From: Arachis hypogaea | Taxonomy: Eukaryota > Streptophyta > Magnoliopsida > Fabales > Fabaceae | Length of the DNA: 64,000 nt | Direction of reading: 5' to 3' | Assembly: GCF_003086295.3 (NCBI RefSeq) | Contig: NC_092055.1 | Coordinates: forward strand, 122,255,192 to 122,319,191 | Part shown: positions 32,030-43,754 of the stretch, in pieces | How positions within the stretch are numbered: position 1 is the stretch's first letter | Layout: the number at the start of each line of letters is the position of its first letter | Made by a program: the position numbers and the translations under genes | The notes under the pieces: model-generated | The model's database searches: none | Seen by the model: the letters and a program-made list of their open reading frames with translations, nothing else | What the model was told of the DNA's origin: nothing

Positions 32030-33400
32030 CGCCACACATCTAAATCTTTTTGGCAACCAAGTCCAACCAAATTGGCCAAAACTTAACAAAATCCATTCAC
32101 ACAACATGCGTGCGAAATCACGCCATTCTTCTCCTTTGTGTTTCTTCTTCATATTTTTTCATACGTCTCATTCCATTCTTCTATTGGTGTTGTTGTTGCT
32201 ACGTTTTACTTTTTGTTTTTCTTCTCCTCCTATTTCTCATATGATATTGTCTTCTTCTTTTTTTTTTTGTGTTTTACTCCTCTTAAAAGAATGAAACAAG
32301 AAGAATTATGAAAAAAAAAAAGATGAAAAAGAAAAAAAAAGAAAAAGCAACAATAGAAGATGTGGAGGAGGAAGAAGAAGAGGAAGAGTTTTGAATAATA
32401 CAGAATTTATCCAAACAAAAAATACCAAAATTTTTTAACAATAACACGTATATTTCTAAGTCTTGACACCAAAATTTTGCTACAAAAATACAAAAATATC
32501 TTCTTTAATGCTGTATATTTTTTTTTCTTTTTTTTAATTCTTCTTTCTTTCTTTCTTTCTTTCTTTTTTTCTTTCTTTCTTTTGTTGCTCTTATTTCTTT
32601 TTTAGGAGCATTACTTCTCATATTAGACTTGAATGAACATGTATGTGTTGTATTGCAATCTTATTTAGTTGAATGAATGTAGGTTTCTCATCTTCCTATT
32701 GATTTTGCAACATTATGTATTTTTTTTCTTTGTTAGATTTTTTCTTGTTTTTACTCTTGTTAAGAGAGTAAAATAAGAAGAATCATGAGAAGGTAAAATA
32801 AGAAGAAAAAACGAACAAAAAAAGAAAAAGAAGAAGAAGAAGAAGATGATGATGATGATGATGATAAGAAGAAGAAGAAGGAGGATGAGGAATTTTAAAT
32901 TATCATTAAGTAAATTGTGGTTGTTTTAAACTGAGTTTGTTTGTATATCGTCATTATTAAGTAATTTCGGAAAATTTTGGATTTAATTTTGGTGCATTCT
33001 GAATTTAAATAAGGTACACTTTTGATCTGAACTTATTTTAAACTGAGTTTATTTGTGTGTCTTCATCATTAAAGAATTTTGGTGCAATCTGGATTTGAGC
33101 TGTTATACATATAAGAAGAAGAATAATGAGAGTAGCAATAACGATAATGATGATGATGATGATAATAATCATGATAGAGGAGGAGAAAAAAGAAGGAGGA
33201 GATCAAAGAAATTTAAATGGAAAAAGAAAGAGGAGGAGAAGATGGAGATTGTGGTGTAGTGGTGGTGACAACGATGATATCGAAAGAGAAAGACGAGAAA
33301 AAAAAGAGGAAGAGGAGGAGGAAGAGAAGAAGAAGAAGTAGTAGTAATATCAGTGGGGGAGGAGGAGGAACACGAAGAAGAAAAAGAAGAAGAGGAGGAG
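32030..33400. repeat. Polypyrimidine and polypurine block, probably transposon-derived
   Basis: A T/C-rich stretch (32120-32280, and TTTC repeats at 32541-32585) alternates with A/G-rich stretches (32305-32392, 32820-32895, 33110-33405) including GAT and GAAGAA microsatellites. The arrangement ending in GGAAGAGTTTTGAATAATA (about 32377) parallels GAAAGAGTTCTGAATTATG in the MULE at 17610-17630, so a related element is likely. Frames through this DNA encode only low-complexity E/K or S/F peptides. Confidence 0.55.
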
Positions 33401-33404
33401 GAGA

Positions 33405-33722
33405 AGATTACAATTAGTAAGCTAGATTTCTTATCATAATTCGCATTTTCTAACAAAATATATCGATTTCTATTAAAATCATGACCAGTGTCCATAAATA
33501 TACTCCTGAAAAAATAAGTGGGTAAGATCAATTAGAACAAGTCACACATTCATATTCCGGAAGATTACAATTAGTAAGCTAAATTTCTTATCATAATCCA
33601 CATTTTTCGACAAAATATATCGATTTCTATTAAAACTATGACTAGAGACGAGTCCATAAATATACTTTTGAAAAATAAGTGGGTAAGATCAATTAGAACA
33701 AGTCACACACTCATATTCTGGA
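33405..33722. repeat. Tandem duplication, two copies of a ~158-bp unit
   Basis: AGATTACAATTAGTAAGCTA starts at 33405 and 33562. The copies agree at roughly nine positions in ten, and each ends TCATATTC(C/T)GGA. Non-coding. Confidence 0.9.
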
Positions 33723-34439
33723 AATAAAGAAGAAGAAGAAACGTATGATGTGAAAAACGGTTATAACAACTTCGTTAAACTTGGTTAAGTATTTTGTTTG
33801 ATAATAGAATTTTATTCTTAAAAAAATATCACCACGTGATGATTTTGATCTGCTTTTATTTTTTAAATAAATCATTGCATGATGTTTTTTGGAAAAAAAA
33901 ATAAATCATAAAGGTACAAATGAAATTCTTTAGGAGACTCATAAAAAAGTTACTTCATTTGTAAAATTTACTTTGTATTTGTTTTGCTATTATTAAACTA
34001 GTAGAAAATACTTTTTTTTAGTGTATTTAACAAAATTTTAATAATAAAAGTAGATACATTACAAAAATAAAAACTATAATTTACATTTTTTTTTTAAAAA
34101 ATTATTTAAAAAAATGTTTTTAAAATAATAAAAAATAAAAAATATTTTTATATTATTATATTCAAATATAATTATTAAATAAAAATATATTTTTAAATTA
34201 AATATCTAAATATAATTTTTTTTTGGGTAAAATCTCACCCAAATAAATTCTGTCTCGTTAGTTTTCTTTTCTCATGTTAAGAAAAATAATAATATAATAA
34301 CTCATGAATTGGATCCATTAATTCTTATCAAACATGATATGGATGGAAGAAGTTCTTAATTACATTTATAATTTGACTTTTTGATATTATAGCTACTATT
34401 CATAAATAAAAAATCAATAATGTTAGAGAATTAAGAGGG
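33723..34439. other. No gene; AT-rich sequence
   Basis: Homopolymer-rich AT DNA without frames or recognisable repeats. Confidence 0.6.
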
Positions 34440-37400
34440 GTCAAGCAAAAAACCTACTAACTCCTCTTGGGCTGGTTTCTAAACTCACCTCACTTCAGCA
34501 ATATCTCAAAATTTACCCAGGTAAATAAAAATCACCCCAACTAAATCTTATAGTCTCCTTTCACCATTTTACCGCAGCAGAATTTGAAAACCATCCACGG
34601 CTGTGCCAGAGTACAAGGATTATCGGGTAAACTTCTCCTCCGTCTTCATCGGACGCCACGCTTCCGTCCACCACATGCGGGCAACAGTCGACCTCCATAG
34701 ACCGCTTCAGAACGGCGCGACACTCCCATCTTCTCGACGTGCTTCTTGGCGCATTAATCAGAGCTTCCCCAATCTCAGCCGCGGCGACGTCGTTCCATCC
34801 AGGTGCGAGGAATAAGGTGTTTCTCCTTCTCACCGAGGGCGCGCCACTGCTACTGCATGTCGGTGTTGGCAGTGCCGTTGAAGCCTCCCTAGTCTACTCC
34901 ACTGAACGCATTGGGACGTCCACTGCTCCAGCCTTGAAACCTCCCCCCACATAACTAATTGGTAAGTATTTAATAGTTGGTTTTGATTGATTTAGGGTTT
35001 CATTACCGTGGATGATTCTTGTTGGATGTTGCCTTTGATTTGGGTATAATTAAAGAATGGATAGCTGTTGCCTTTGATTTCGGTATAACCATTTTAGCTA
35101 GATTGCTTATTGTCTGATTTCGCATGAACAAACATAATGACTAATACTGTTTGCAGTAAAATAACTAATGTGGATTTTAAAAAGCTGATTGTGTGCGGAC
35201 TTTTAACGAGATTGTTTGTTGCTCCGATTTGCAAGGGGAGTAGGTTCCCTTGTTGGTTGATAATTGATATTAGTTTTATTTTATTTATTTCTATTATTGT
35301 AGCTTTTGGAGGATTCCTAATGCTCCTGTATAACTTTTCTTTGTGCATGAATTATTCTTTTCGAAAAAAGTTTGACAAAAAAATATAAACGGTGTATTTC
35401 TGGTTAGAATTTAATCTTCTGATGTTCCTGAATATTGGATACTATTCTTATGCATGTGCAAGTCGATGTTGTTTAATTAGGGTGTAAATGTGATTATATG
35501 TTTATTCTATCAGTAATTTTGTACTATTTTGATGTTGCTTGTGTACCATTTTGTGATTTAAGGCATTCTTGTTCTGCAGCCCAAAGAGAGAAGGCTTTGG
35601 ATAAACAACTTCACGGTCTAATAGAGCAACATGCTGTTAAACATGTCCTTTATACTTCCCAATCTTTACTTAACATGCAGTAGCATATTTTAACTATTTA
35701 ATTTTGTTTGGCAAAAGATTATAACTATTTTACCATTAATGAACTGTCTGATTGATTATTTGCATGTGCCAAATATTTTGATAGAAAACAAATTTTTTTT
35801 TAGAATATGAGTAAACACAACAGAGGATAATTTGTCCTCTCATAAAAATCTTAGTTGGATGTTACTTTTTATTTGGGTATAATTAAGGAATGGATAGATG
35901 TTGCTTCTGAATTGGATTTTATATGGCATTAATTGATTGGGTTAAAGATCAATCAATTAATTGGATTTTATATGGCAGTAATTGGATTTAAGGCATTCTT
36001 GTGTGTTAAAGAATTCTGCGGCTGTCTGTCTTTAGTAGTGAAATTTTGGATGTCTTTGGTTCATTAAGCAATGCATTGCCTAATTATACTAAAAATTGTA
36101 TAATTCTTGCCTTGTATTTTAAGTGTTTGATGTCATTGAACGAACTAATGCTTGCATGTTACTGTTTTGTTACATTTATTTACAACGCAGTGATATTTAC
36201 ATGGATGTTGCTTCTGATAGGCATTATGATGTTTCTTTTCATTACTAATTGGATGGTTCTAGATATGTCACTGATTTTTCATGTCTTAAGCATTTGCGAT
36301 TGCATGTATTTAATTGAGAAGTGATTGGCTTTTGTTTTCTTAGATATTCCTCAACAGGTTTCGTGTGTTAAAGAATTCTGCGACTGTCTTTCTTTAGTAA
36401 TGAAATTTTGGATGTCTTTGGTTCATTAAGCAATGCTTTGCCTAATTATACTAAAAACTGTATGATTCTTGCCTTGTATTCAAGGTGTTTAATGCCATTG
36501 AACGAACTAATTCTTGCATGTTGCGATTCTGGATAAGCCCTTGCAATTCTGGACCAAGGTGATTTTAAAAATCCTATTACATTTAACTTGCACCTCTTTT
36601 TGATTAATTAATTTCTCGCTTCCAAATCTCCCACTCATACACAATTATGCCATTCAGGACGTTCTGCAGGAGTTTCGGAAGGAAATTATACTAGACATAG
36701 TGATGGGGCCTCATAATTCACTCATTGGACAGGCTCTAGAGGCATTGGACAACCATCCTGTACGACGCAACCAGCCGAAAAATAAGACTAAGGCGGTGAG
36801 ATCACCCTTCACAGCACCGAGCACGAAGACCATGCTACAGTGTGCGGGGTTACCCATGAGAAAGCCCAGCAAGGGGGGAGACAACTGAAGAAGACAGATT
36901 CCTAGGTAAAAATCATGTAAACGTACAGTTGCCATACATTTATATGGCATTTTTTGCTTGTAGTAGTTTCGTGTGAGCCTGAAAAATTCTGTTTTACTAC
37001 AGGTATATGATTTTCTACTGCTGAAACTGTGAAGTTGCTGGTGACTTTATCCAAACTTTTAAGTGGGTGGTGCTTCTGATAGGCAATAGGACGTTTCTTT
37101 TCATTGTAAATTGGATGGTTCTGGATATATTTTCCGAGTTATCACATGCAATGCATTTGCTGTTGCGTATACTTCATTGAGAAGTGAATGTCAAGTTGTG
37201 GATGTCTCTAGTTCATTAAGCAATGCATTGCCTTGTTATGCTATTCAGTCTACTCTGCTTGGTGTATATACCCCATTTGTTTATGACTACATTTAGGAGG
37301 CACTTTGTTCCATTAAGTGGCTTGATATTAACTAAATGGAAGTTTATTTATTTTTTATCCTTATTTTCTATTGCTGAAATTGTTAAGTTGCTGTTACTTT

Positions 37401-37690
37401 AAGCAATGCATGGACTTCTGTCGTAATCAGTATACTCAACAGGTTCCCTTGTGTTAGCACCGGTGACTTTATCCAATTTTTTAAGTAGATGGTGCTTCTG
37501 ATAGGCATTAGGATGTTTCTTTTCATTGTGAATTGGATTGTTCTGGATATGTTTTCCGAGTTTCAAGTGTTACTTATTCGCGAATGCGTGTACTTCATCC
37601 TTTCTTATCACAATGACGTTGGTAATTTCGTTGACCTTCAATTAAAGACACCGGAAAAAACTTTTATTAACTTAAGATCCTTACTATATA
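34440..37690 (+). repeat. Unidentified repeat-rich unit with exon-like segments
   Basis: 34561-34960 is GC-richer and exon-like in composition, ending near a GGTAAGTA donor at 34971. The rest is T-rich, intron-like sequence built of duplicated blocks: 36004-36165 recurs at 36359-36520 and partly at 37190-37265. GCTTCTGATAGGCA(T/A)TA blocks recur near 36213, 37073 and 37493. A second exon-like segment is at 36658-36888. The right end is cut by the gypsy fragment at 37691. Neither a known gene nor a known transposon could be recognised. Confidence 0.45.
36658..36888 (+). pseudogene. Exon-like terminal segment of an unrecognised gene (76 codons)
   Basis: Follows the acceptor-like ATTATGCCATTCAG and reads DVLQEFRKEIILDIVMGPHN through EALDNHPVRRNQPKNKTKAV to MRKPSKGGDN and a TGA stop. 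Composition is ordinary for coding sequence, unlike its AT-rich surroundings, and the C-terminal half is basic. I do not recognise the family. The segment may be the last exon of a gene whose first exon lies near 34600-34970, with duplicated intron blocks between, but the reading frame across 34561-34970 could not be made convincing. It may equally be a piece carried by a transposon. Partial or pseudogene status is inferred from the missing upstream exons and disrupted setting. Confidence 0.35.
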
Positions 37691-37918
37691 ATGAATCACT
37701 CCAATAAAAAACATCAAATACCAACTGAAGGATTCTCAAAAGGGGACAGAGTGAGATTGATATACCAGCAGTTGGAGACAAATTCACAAACTGATGATTA
37801 CTACACCATCAACAAGATACTCTCACTGGAGCATGTGGAGATTGACCATCAACGTACAGGAAGAAGGCTCACAGTGAGAGGAGACAAATTGAGGCACCAC
37901 AATCATCAACCACCCTAA
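37691..37918 (+). pseudogene. Integrase C-terminal end of an Athila/Tat-type Ty3/gypsy polyprotein
   Basis: The frame reads KHQIPTEGFSKGDRVRLIYQ, then QLETNSQTDDYYTINKILSL, EHVEIDHQRTGRRLTVRGDK and ends in a stop at 37918. GDRV..L.Y and the short beta-rich tail resemble the C-terminal region of plant gypsy integrases. The preceding 60 bases may continue the same protein in another frame (TPEKTFINLRSLLYNESLQ), implying a frameshift. The catalytic core, reverse transcriptase and gag are absent, so the 5' part of the element was lost. The next gene-like frame starts 1.36 kb downstream. Lineage is inferred from motif style and from LTR similarity to the tRNA-Asp-primed element at 7854-14757. Confidence 0.55.
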
Positions 37919-39276
37919 CAAGGGACCAATGTCAAGCTAGTGACAATAAAAGAGCGCTCCATGGGAGGCAGCCCATGATTTAATGTTCTTGCTGTTATTT
38001 TAAATTCAATAATTACTGGTTTTTCTAGCATAAGTTTGAGCTCTCATGAGTGGATTTTATAATTGTACATATCATTTTAGAGCATATGTTTGACTCCTAA
38101 GTTTGGTATGCCTAAAGGCACTTTAGAATAACTTTCAAGCATGATTGATCATAAAACTATTCTAGGATATATACTCATTCTTTCTGTTTAAGTATATAGC
38201 CAAACCTTAAGTTTGGTGTCTGTATATGCTATGAATTTCAAGAAAGTCAATTTTCATTCAAAGGCTCAAATTTATGAATAGATAAACCATACATTGCATC
38301 ATTTTATGAGTTTATGATAGCGTGGTAGCAAATAAAATGTTCCTTATAATGAATGTACCAATTATGGCGGATACTCATTGAGTTTTATATGGATCCTTTA
38401 GCAGAGAATAAGTTTGGTGTTCACCAAGCTCTATTCAAAATCTAAGGAGCATAATTGGTTATGTATAAATAAGGAACATGTATTTTTCCTTGTTACTTGT
38501 CACTACACCACCGTACCAATTTCAAACCTTAAGCTTACCATTGCCTTGATTTAATTGTATAGGTACAAGGGAGATTGAGAAGAAGACAAAAGTGGGGCAT
38601 GTATGGTTGTCACATGATCAAAAGAGAGTCACATGTGGACTTATTAGCCGTATCTAGCTCCTTTTGGCAATGGCATTGAAAAGGAATGGTGCTCTCTTGG
38701 GAACAAAATCTGCATGGTCTAGGAGGCCGAACCAAATGTGCCCAATGAGGAAGCAATCCTTGTCCTCCTCCATCCTTGCATGCAAGTCGTCTATGCCATG
38801 AACTTTCTACAATAATTAGCTTAATCTTCACCCTTTATTGCCACAAAACCGAACCATGTGTGACCAATGATGGAGCAATCCTTGTCTTCACTCATCTTCA
38901 CATGCAGGCCATCCATCTCATGGATCTTCAACAACAAATTGCTCAATCCTCACCATTCTTTGCCACATGACCGAGCCAATGCTCCCATCCAACTCTTGGC
39001 TTTGTTTCATGCCTTGGTTATAAATTGGCCATGATACTTCCTGAGTTCACATATCCTTGCTTTCTCTATATAAGACCTCCTCACTTATTTACCTTTGTTT
39101 CACTCAAATATCCCTCCCAAACACGGTACACCCTCACTCTCTCACCCAAAGGCATCACACAACACCCTACCTCCCACTCTCTCTATCATAGCCGTGCTCT
39201 AACCAAGACCTATCTTTTCTTCTCCCTTCTTTCCTTCTTAATATATGGCTTCCTTAAATCAAGGTATTATAGGCTA
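37919..39276 (+). other. Non-coding spacer of the gypsy element with conserved hairpin and TAAGTTTGGT motifs
   Basis: A GCGCTC plus stem-loop lies at 37954-37977. TAAGTTTGGTGT-type motifs lie at 38098, 38208 and 38409. 38700-38780 and 38866-38915 are diverged repeats around a CCAATGA(G/T)G(G/A)(A/C)GCAATCC word. No coding frame is supported. Confidence 0.65.
37954..37977 (+). promoter_or_regulatory. Conserved GCGCTC plus stem-loop after the integrase stop
   Basis: GCGCTC is followed by CATGGGAGGCAGCCCATG, a 6-bp stem (CATGGG/CCCATG) with loop AGGCAG, 36 bases after the integrase stop codon. The counterpart at 11205-11228 has the same spacing and loop but different outer stem pairs, so pairing is preserved while sequence changes. 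Confidence 0.6.
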
Positions 39277-40734
39277 ATGGAATCAAAGAAAGTCATTCCA
39301 GAGATGGGGTTTAGACTGAAAGATGGAGAATATCCCATCATGAGAAGAATAGAGGCAGAGAGCAAATGGAAACTTCTTTGTGAACCTCTCACAGACATCA
39401 GTGCAGTCATGATAAGGGAATTTTATGCAAATATTGTGAGGACAAGCAAAGAAAATCCTCCGTATAAGAGTTATGTTAGGGAAGTTGAGGTAGATTTTAG
39501 CCCATCCTCCATCATAAGAGTCCTACAGATAAGGGTGATATCATATGGAGAACCCAGTTTTGAGGAAAGACTGCAGGGTGAGAATGACCCTGATGAGATA
39601 TTAAATGGGTTGTGTTTTGAAGGCAAGGATTGGGAAAGGGACTCAGAGGGAGCTCCAAGCCACTTGAAAAGAATAGATCTCACACCAAAAGCCAAAGGTT
39701 GGTATGAGATAATGAGAAGATCCATCCTCCCTACTGCAAATACATCTGAGGTCACCATCAAGAGAGCAATTCTGACCTATTGCATACTTAGGGGAGGAGA
39801 AGTCAATGTCCCACAGCTCATCGCGGATAGTATTCAAGAAATAGCTGAGGATACTGGTAAAAGTAGACTTGGTCACCCAAGCACTATTCTGAGGCTGTGC
39901 AAAAGAGCTGGAGTACTCTTTGAGGATGAAAATACTGAGAAGATAAAAGAGAGCAGAGGAATCACCAAGCAGAGCATGAAGGGTGTCACTGATGACATTG
40001 ACAATTAGCAAGAGAGGAGAGCTCAAGAAAAAAGGAGAAGACCACAAGTGGAGGGAGAACAAGCTCCTGGTGCAATGGATCTGAGCCAATTGCAAAGAAC
40101 CACTGAAGAAATGTCTCAACAACACATGAGAGCACAGGAACAATATTTGAGGCAACAAGAGCAATACTTGCAACAACAAGAGCAGTATTTGAAGGATCGT
40201 GAGCAATAACTGCATTGGCAGCAGCAAATGATGGAGAAGCAAGAAAACTTCTAGCTTCAGATGTTAGATCAACAAAGGGAGTTTCAAGCAAAGATTCTTG
40301 AGGGGCAAAAGGAACAATCAGCAAATGTTCAAGAATCCGTTAATGGATTGTTCCTACGACAGGCCAAGTATGGGGAGTACACCCAAAATCTCTACCAATG
40401 GAAGAACATTTATCATACAATTTGATAGCATAGGTATGTGGATAGAATGGAGTATGATATAGCAACTCAAGCAAAGTTGAACTATGTAGTCCATAGCATG
40501 CCAGCATTGAACCAACAGATCAAGCCATTTGAGCAATGCCAAGAGTTGATTGACCATCAGAGAGCACTAGCCAATAAACAAACAGCACACATGCAACAAG
40601 GATTGAAGGAGGCTGGGCTCTGGGATCAGGTAGACCAAATTTGGGATCGTAGATGCCCTGTTGAAGAACCCCAAGAAAGAAAGAAGAAGAAGAAGAAAGG
40701 AGAAAGCAGCAAAGGGAAAGAGCATGACAACTAG
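39277..40734 (+). pseudogene. Third-frame protein of the gypsy element, putative plant transposon protein domain, interrupted
   Basis: ATG at 39277 (MESKKVIPEMGFRLKDGEYP) is in frame to a TAG at 40006. The N-terminal ~240 residues, with LCEPLTDISAVMIREFYANI, VREVEVDFSPSSIIRVLQI and SEVTIKRAILTYCILRGGEV, resemble the putative plant transposon protein domain found next to gypsy pol genes and in related host-encoded proteins. Past the stop the same frame encodes glutamine-rich coiled coil (EQYLRQQEQYLQQQEQYL), then further stops near 40207, 40252 and 40422. It resumes at 40438 with MDRMEYDIATQAKLNYVVHS and a lysine-rich tail ending at 40734. The length and position between integrase and 3' LTR suggest an env-position or accessory protein. 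Function unknown; this copy is dead. Confidence 0.6.
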
Positions 40735-41746
40735 AGGTGGTGGAGTTCTTTTTATAAGTTTTAATTAAATAAGGATGATTCATATCTGAAACATGATATG
40801 CCTCCAAATGTTTTATGTTCTGCATTTTCATATTTTGAGTAGTTTTCTTGTTAGGATTAGCATTAGGCTTGTTATCACTCATCTATCTTAAATTCTGTTT
40901 TGTTTCCCTTTTTGCATCAATAAGAGAAAATGTTTGAAAAAGAAAGTGATTGTCCAATGTTGTAGAAATTAGAATTGAAATTTGTGGTGGTAAATGCTTG
41001 ATTAAGATGATGAGCTCAATAATAAAAGCTGCATAATAGAGTGTTCTTTGTAGTGTGAACTTGGTTGCTGTCATAAAACCTTTCATTAATGAAATATCCT
41101 AGAAAATGAAGCAAAGTGAGAAAGAAAAAAAAGAAAAGCCAAGAATTGGCAAAGAAACAAACAATAAGGCTAGACACCAATAGCTTGGACCTTAAGACAT
41201 ATGTCTGTGGTGCTTTTTGTACTAGGATATGCTTGGATAATTAGGTTCTGAGGAGTCTTTTAAAACTTGGTAACTTGGATTAACTAATCTGGGATTACCA
41301 ACCGAAAGTCCATTATCAAGAGTAACCTAGCTACAAAGCATTTAGTGATCCAAAGAGATGCTAGACATCAACGTTCCTAAGAGGATTTGTGAACCAAGTG
41401 TCTGTAGTGGAGAAGTGTTGAGCAAAATTGAGCCAAAAGGCTGCTGCAACACTTGACACTGTGTATCATTGAGAAATAAGCTCTCTAATCAAAAGAAAGA
41501 AGGAAAAACCAAAAAGGGATCAATCAAAGAGCAAGGCATTATGACAGCAACTCTAGTGAATCCTCAAAGAAGCATTTCTTATCTATCAGCAAAGAATAAA
41601 TGAGCTGCATGTTTGTCTGCATAAAACCCCATAGTTCAAATTCTATTATCTGCTAAATAAGGACATGTATGCTCCTCTGTTTCATTTCATTTCTTCTCAA
41701 TGTTTAATGCTTGCTTGGGGACAAGCAAGGTTTAAGTATGGTATTG
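40735..41746 (+). other. Non-coding 3' interior of the gypsy element
   Basis: A-rich, similar in style to 11900-12500 of the first gypsy element (short AAAGAAAA..CCAAGAATTGGC and repeated (T/C)GTGGTGCTT words). It ends with a GCTTGCTTGGGGACAAGCAAG hairpin (41710 onward) and TTTAAGTATGGTATTG before the LTR. No coding frame. Confidence 0.55.
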
Positions 41747-43754
41747 TGATGACAAGTCATCTTATGCTAGTTTTACAAGTATTTTCCATTAGTTTCATTA
41801 GGTTTTATGCACTTTCTTGCACCATAAGTAAGTAATTGGAGTGGATTTTCATGATTATCTTGAATCAATCAAACATCATTCATTTTACACAAAATCATAG
41901 GTTTTATGCTAGAATTAATTGATTAATTAAAAGATGCAAAGATCTAGTGATTTTGGTGAGACTTTGATTAGTTGTTTGGTTGCTTGTAGGTGAAGAAATA
42001 GTGGAAAGAGGAAATTTTGGCACACTTTTGAAGTTTGAGCATGCTTTGGACCTTAGGCCAAGCTTTAAAAAGTGTGGCCCATGAAAATAAAGCGTGGCGC
42101 TCAACCAAGGCTCACAAGGGCCAGCGCTCAAACAAAGAAACGTAGCGCTCCCTTTCTTTCACTTTATCGTGACACCAAGAGCTAACCAAGCAAGGCAAGG
42201 CACAGCAAAGAGTAGCGCTCAAGAATTGCAACGGAGCGCCCAAGAGAAGAACCAAGCAGCACGCACCAAATATGTGCTGGCCAAGGCTCGAAGAGGGGGC
42301 ACCAAGAGGAAAGCTGGGCGCATCAAGACAAGGAGGAGAAGCGCTCAAAAACTCAAGCGTAGCGCTCCCTTTTGTTACCTTTTTCGTGCCTTTCATGAAG
42401 AACTAACCAAGGAAAGCAAAGCTCACCCAGGGAAGCAAAGGAATGTAGCGCTCAAAGAGTGAGCGGAACGCTCACAAAGTGAACGCTAGGCTAGGGAGGC
42501 CAATTGCAACCAAGGCTCACCAAGGCTAAGTGAACGTAACGTTCACTATACCAAACGGAGCGCTCCCCTAGAAGTTTCCCACACACCAAACCAATTTGAA
42601 CCAAAACCAACCGGACCCATCTTTCTTCAAATCCAAAAACCAAAAGGCCCACTCCAAGCTTTGAAGACCAAAATAAAAAGTGTATAAATAGGATTAAGTT
42701 TGATTTGTAAAAAAACCCTGGAGCTCATTTTTAGTTTTCAACTTTGAATTTTCATTTTGGGGAATTTGGGAATTGGGAATTGGATTTAGTTTTCTTTGTG
42801 CATTTTCATTTTCTTCTGCAACTTCTACTGTCTGTTCTTGGAATTTGAATTGAGATTGAAGAGCTCCATTGATTCTAAATCTGAGAATCATCTCTTACCT
42901 CTCTTCTCAATTATTCTAAGAATTGGATCTGAGTTTAGTTTTCTGTATTCATTTTCTTCTTCTGCAAACTTCTACTTTTGGTTTTTTAAATTGAGATTGA
43001 AGAATTTCATTGAATCTGGATCTGGGAATCATCTTTGCTTTTCTTTCATATAGTTTTGGGAATTGGAGAATTGGATCTAAGTTTCATTTATTGTTTTCCT
43101 TTTCATTTCTTCTGCAATTACTTTTCTGCTTGATCAAGAGAGCAATTGAGATCTAGATCTGCTTTCTAATCTCATTTCTCTTCTTCGATCTTTAATTTCT
43201 CTTTAGGATTTCATAATTGAGTTAAGTTTTCTTGCTGTTTGTTTCTTCAAGAAATTTTCCTTTCTGTTTTGCTACTAAACTGAATCCCTTCATCTAATAG
43301 CTTTCTGATTTGCTTCAATTTACATTTTCTTGTTGAATTCTGAATTCCAGCACCTAAATTCCTTTTACTCTTCAAGCAATTTACATTTCTCAGCAATTTA
43401 GATTCAGCAATTTACCTTTCTTGCACTTTAAGTTTCTGCAATTTATTTTTCTTGCAATTTAAGTTTCAGCTCTTTTACTTTCTTGTTCTTTAAGTTACTT
43501 GCAATTTACCTCTTCTGCACTTCATTCTTCTGCTCAATTTACCTTCTGCACCTTTATTTACTTGCAATTTAGCTTCTGTCAATCAAAATCACTCAATTCA
43601 TCAAATATTCGCTTAACTAAATTCATCACCTAACTAAAATTGCTCAATCCATCAAGCCCTGTGGGATCGACCTTACTCTTGTGAGTTATTACTACTTGAT
43701 GCAACCCGATACACTTGCTGGTGAGTTTGTGTGGAATCGCTTTTCCACCCATCA
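41747..43754 (+). mobile_element. 3' LTR of the gypsy element (~2008 bp)
   Basis: Begins TGATGACAAGTCATCTTATG and ends CCACCCATCA, a TGATG/CATCA terminus like the first gypsy element. The middle (42060-42560) is dense in AGCGCT palindromes; 42790-43080 holds diverged direct repeats (GAGATTGAAGA(G/A) units). The last 90 bases match the style of the other element's LTR end (GTGGGATCGAC..TGAGTTATTACT). LINE sequence begins immediately afterwards. Confidence 0.85.

Noticed and set aside
33053..33531. Lysine/glutamate-rich and serine-rich frames on both strands
   Set aside because: Translation of GAA/GAT/GAG microsatellites and their complements.
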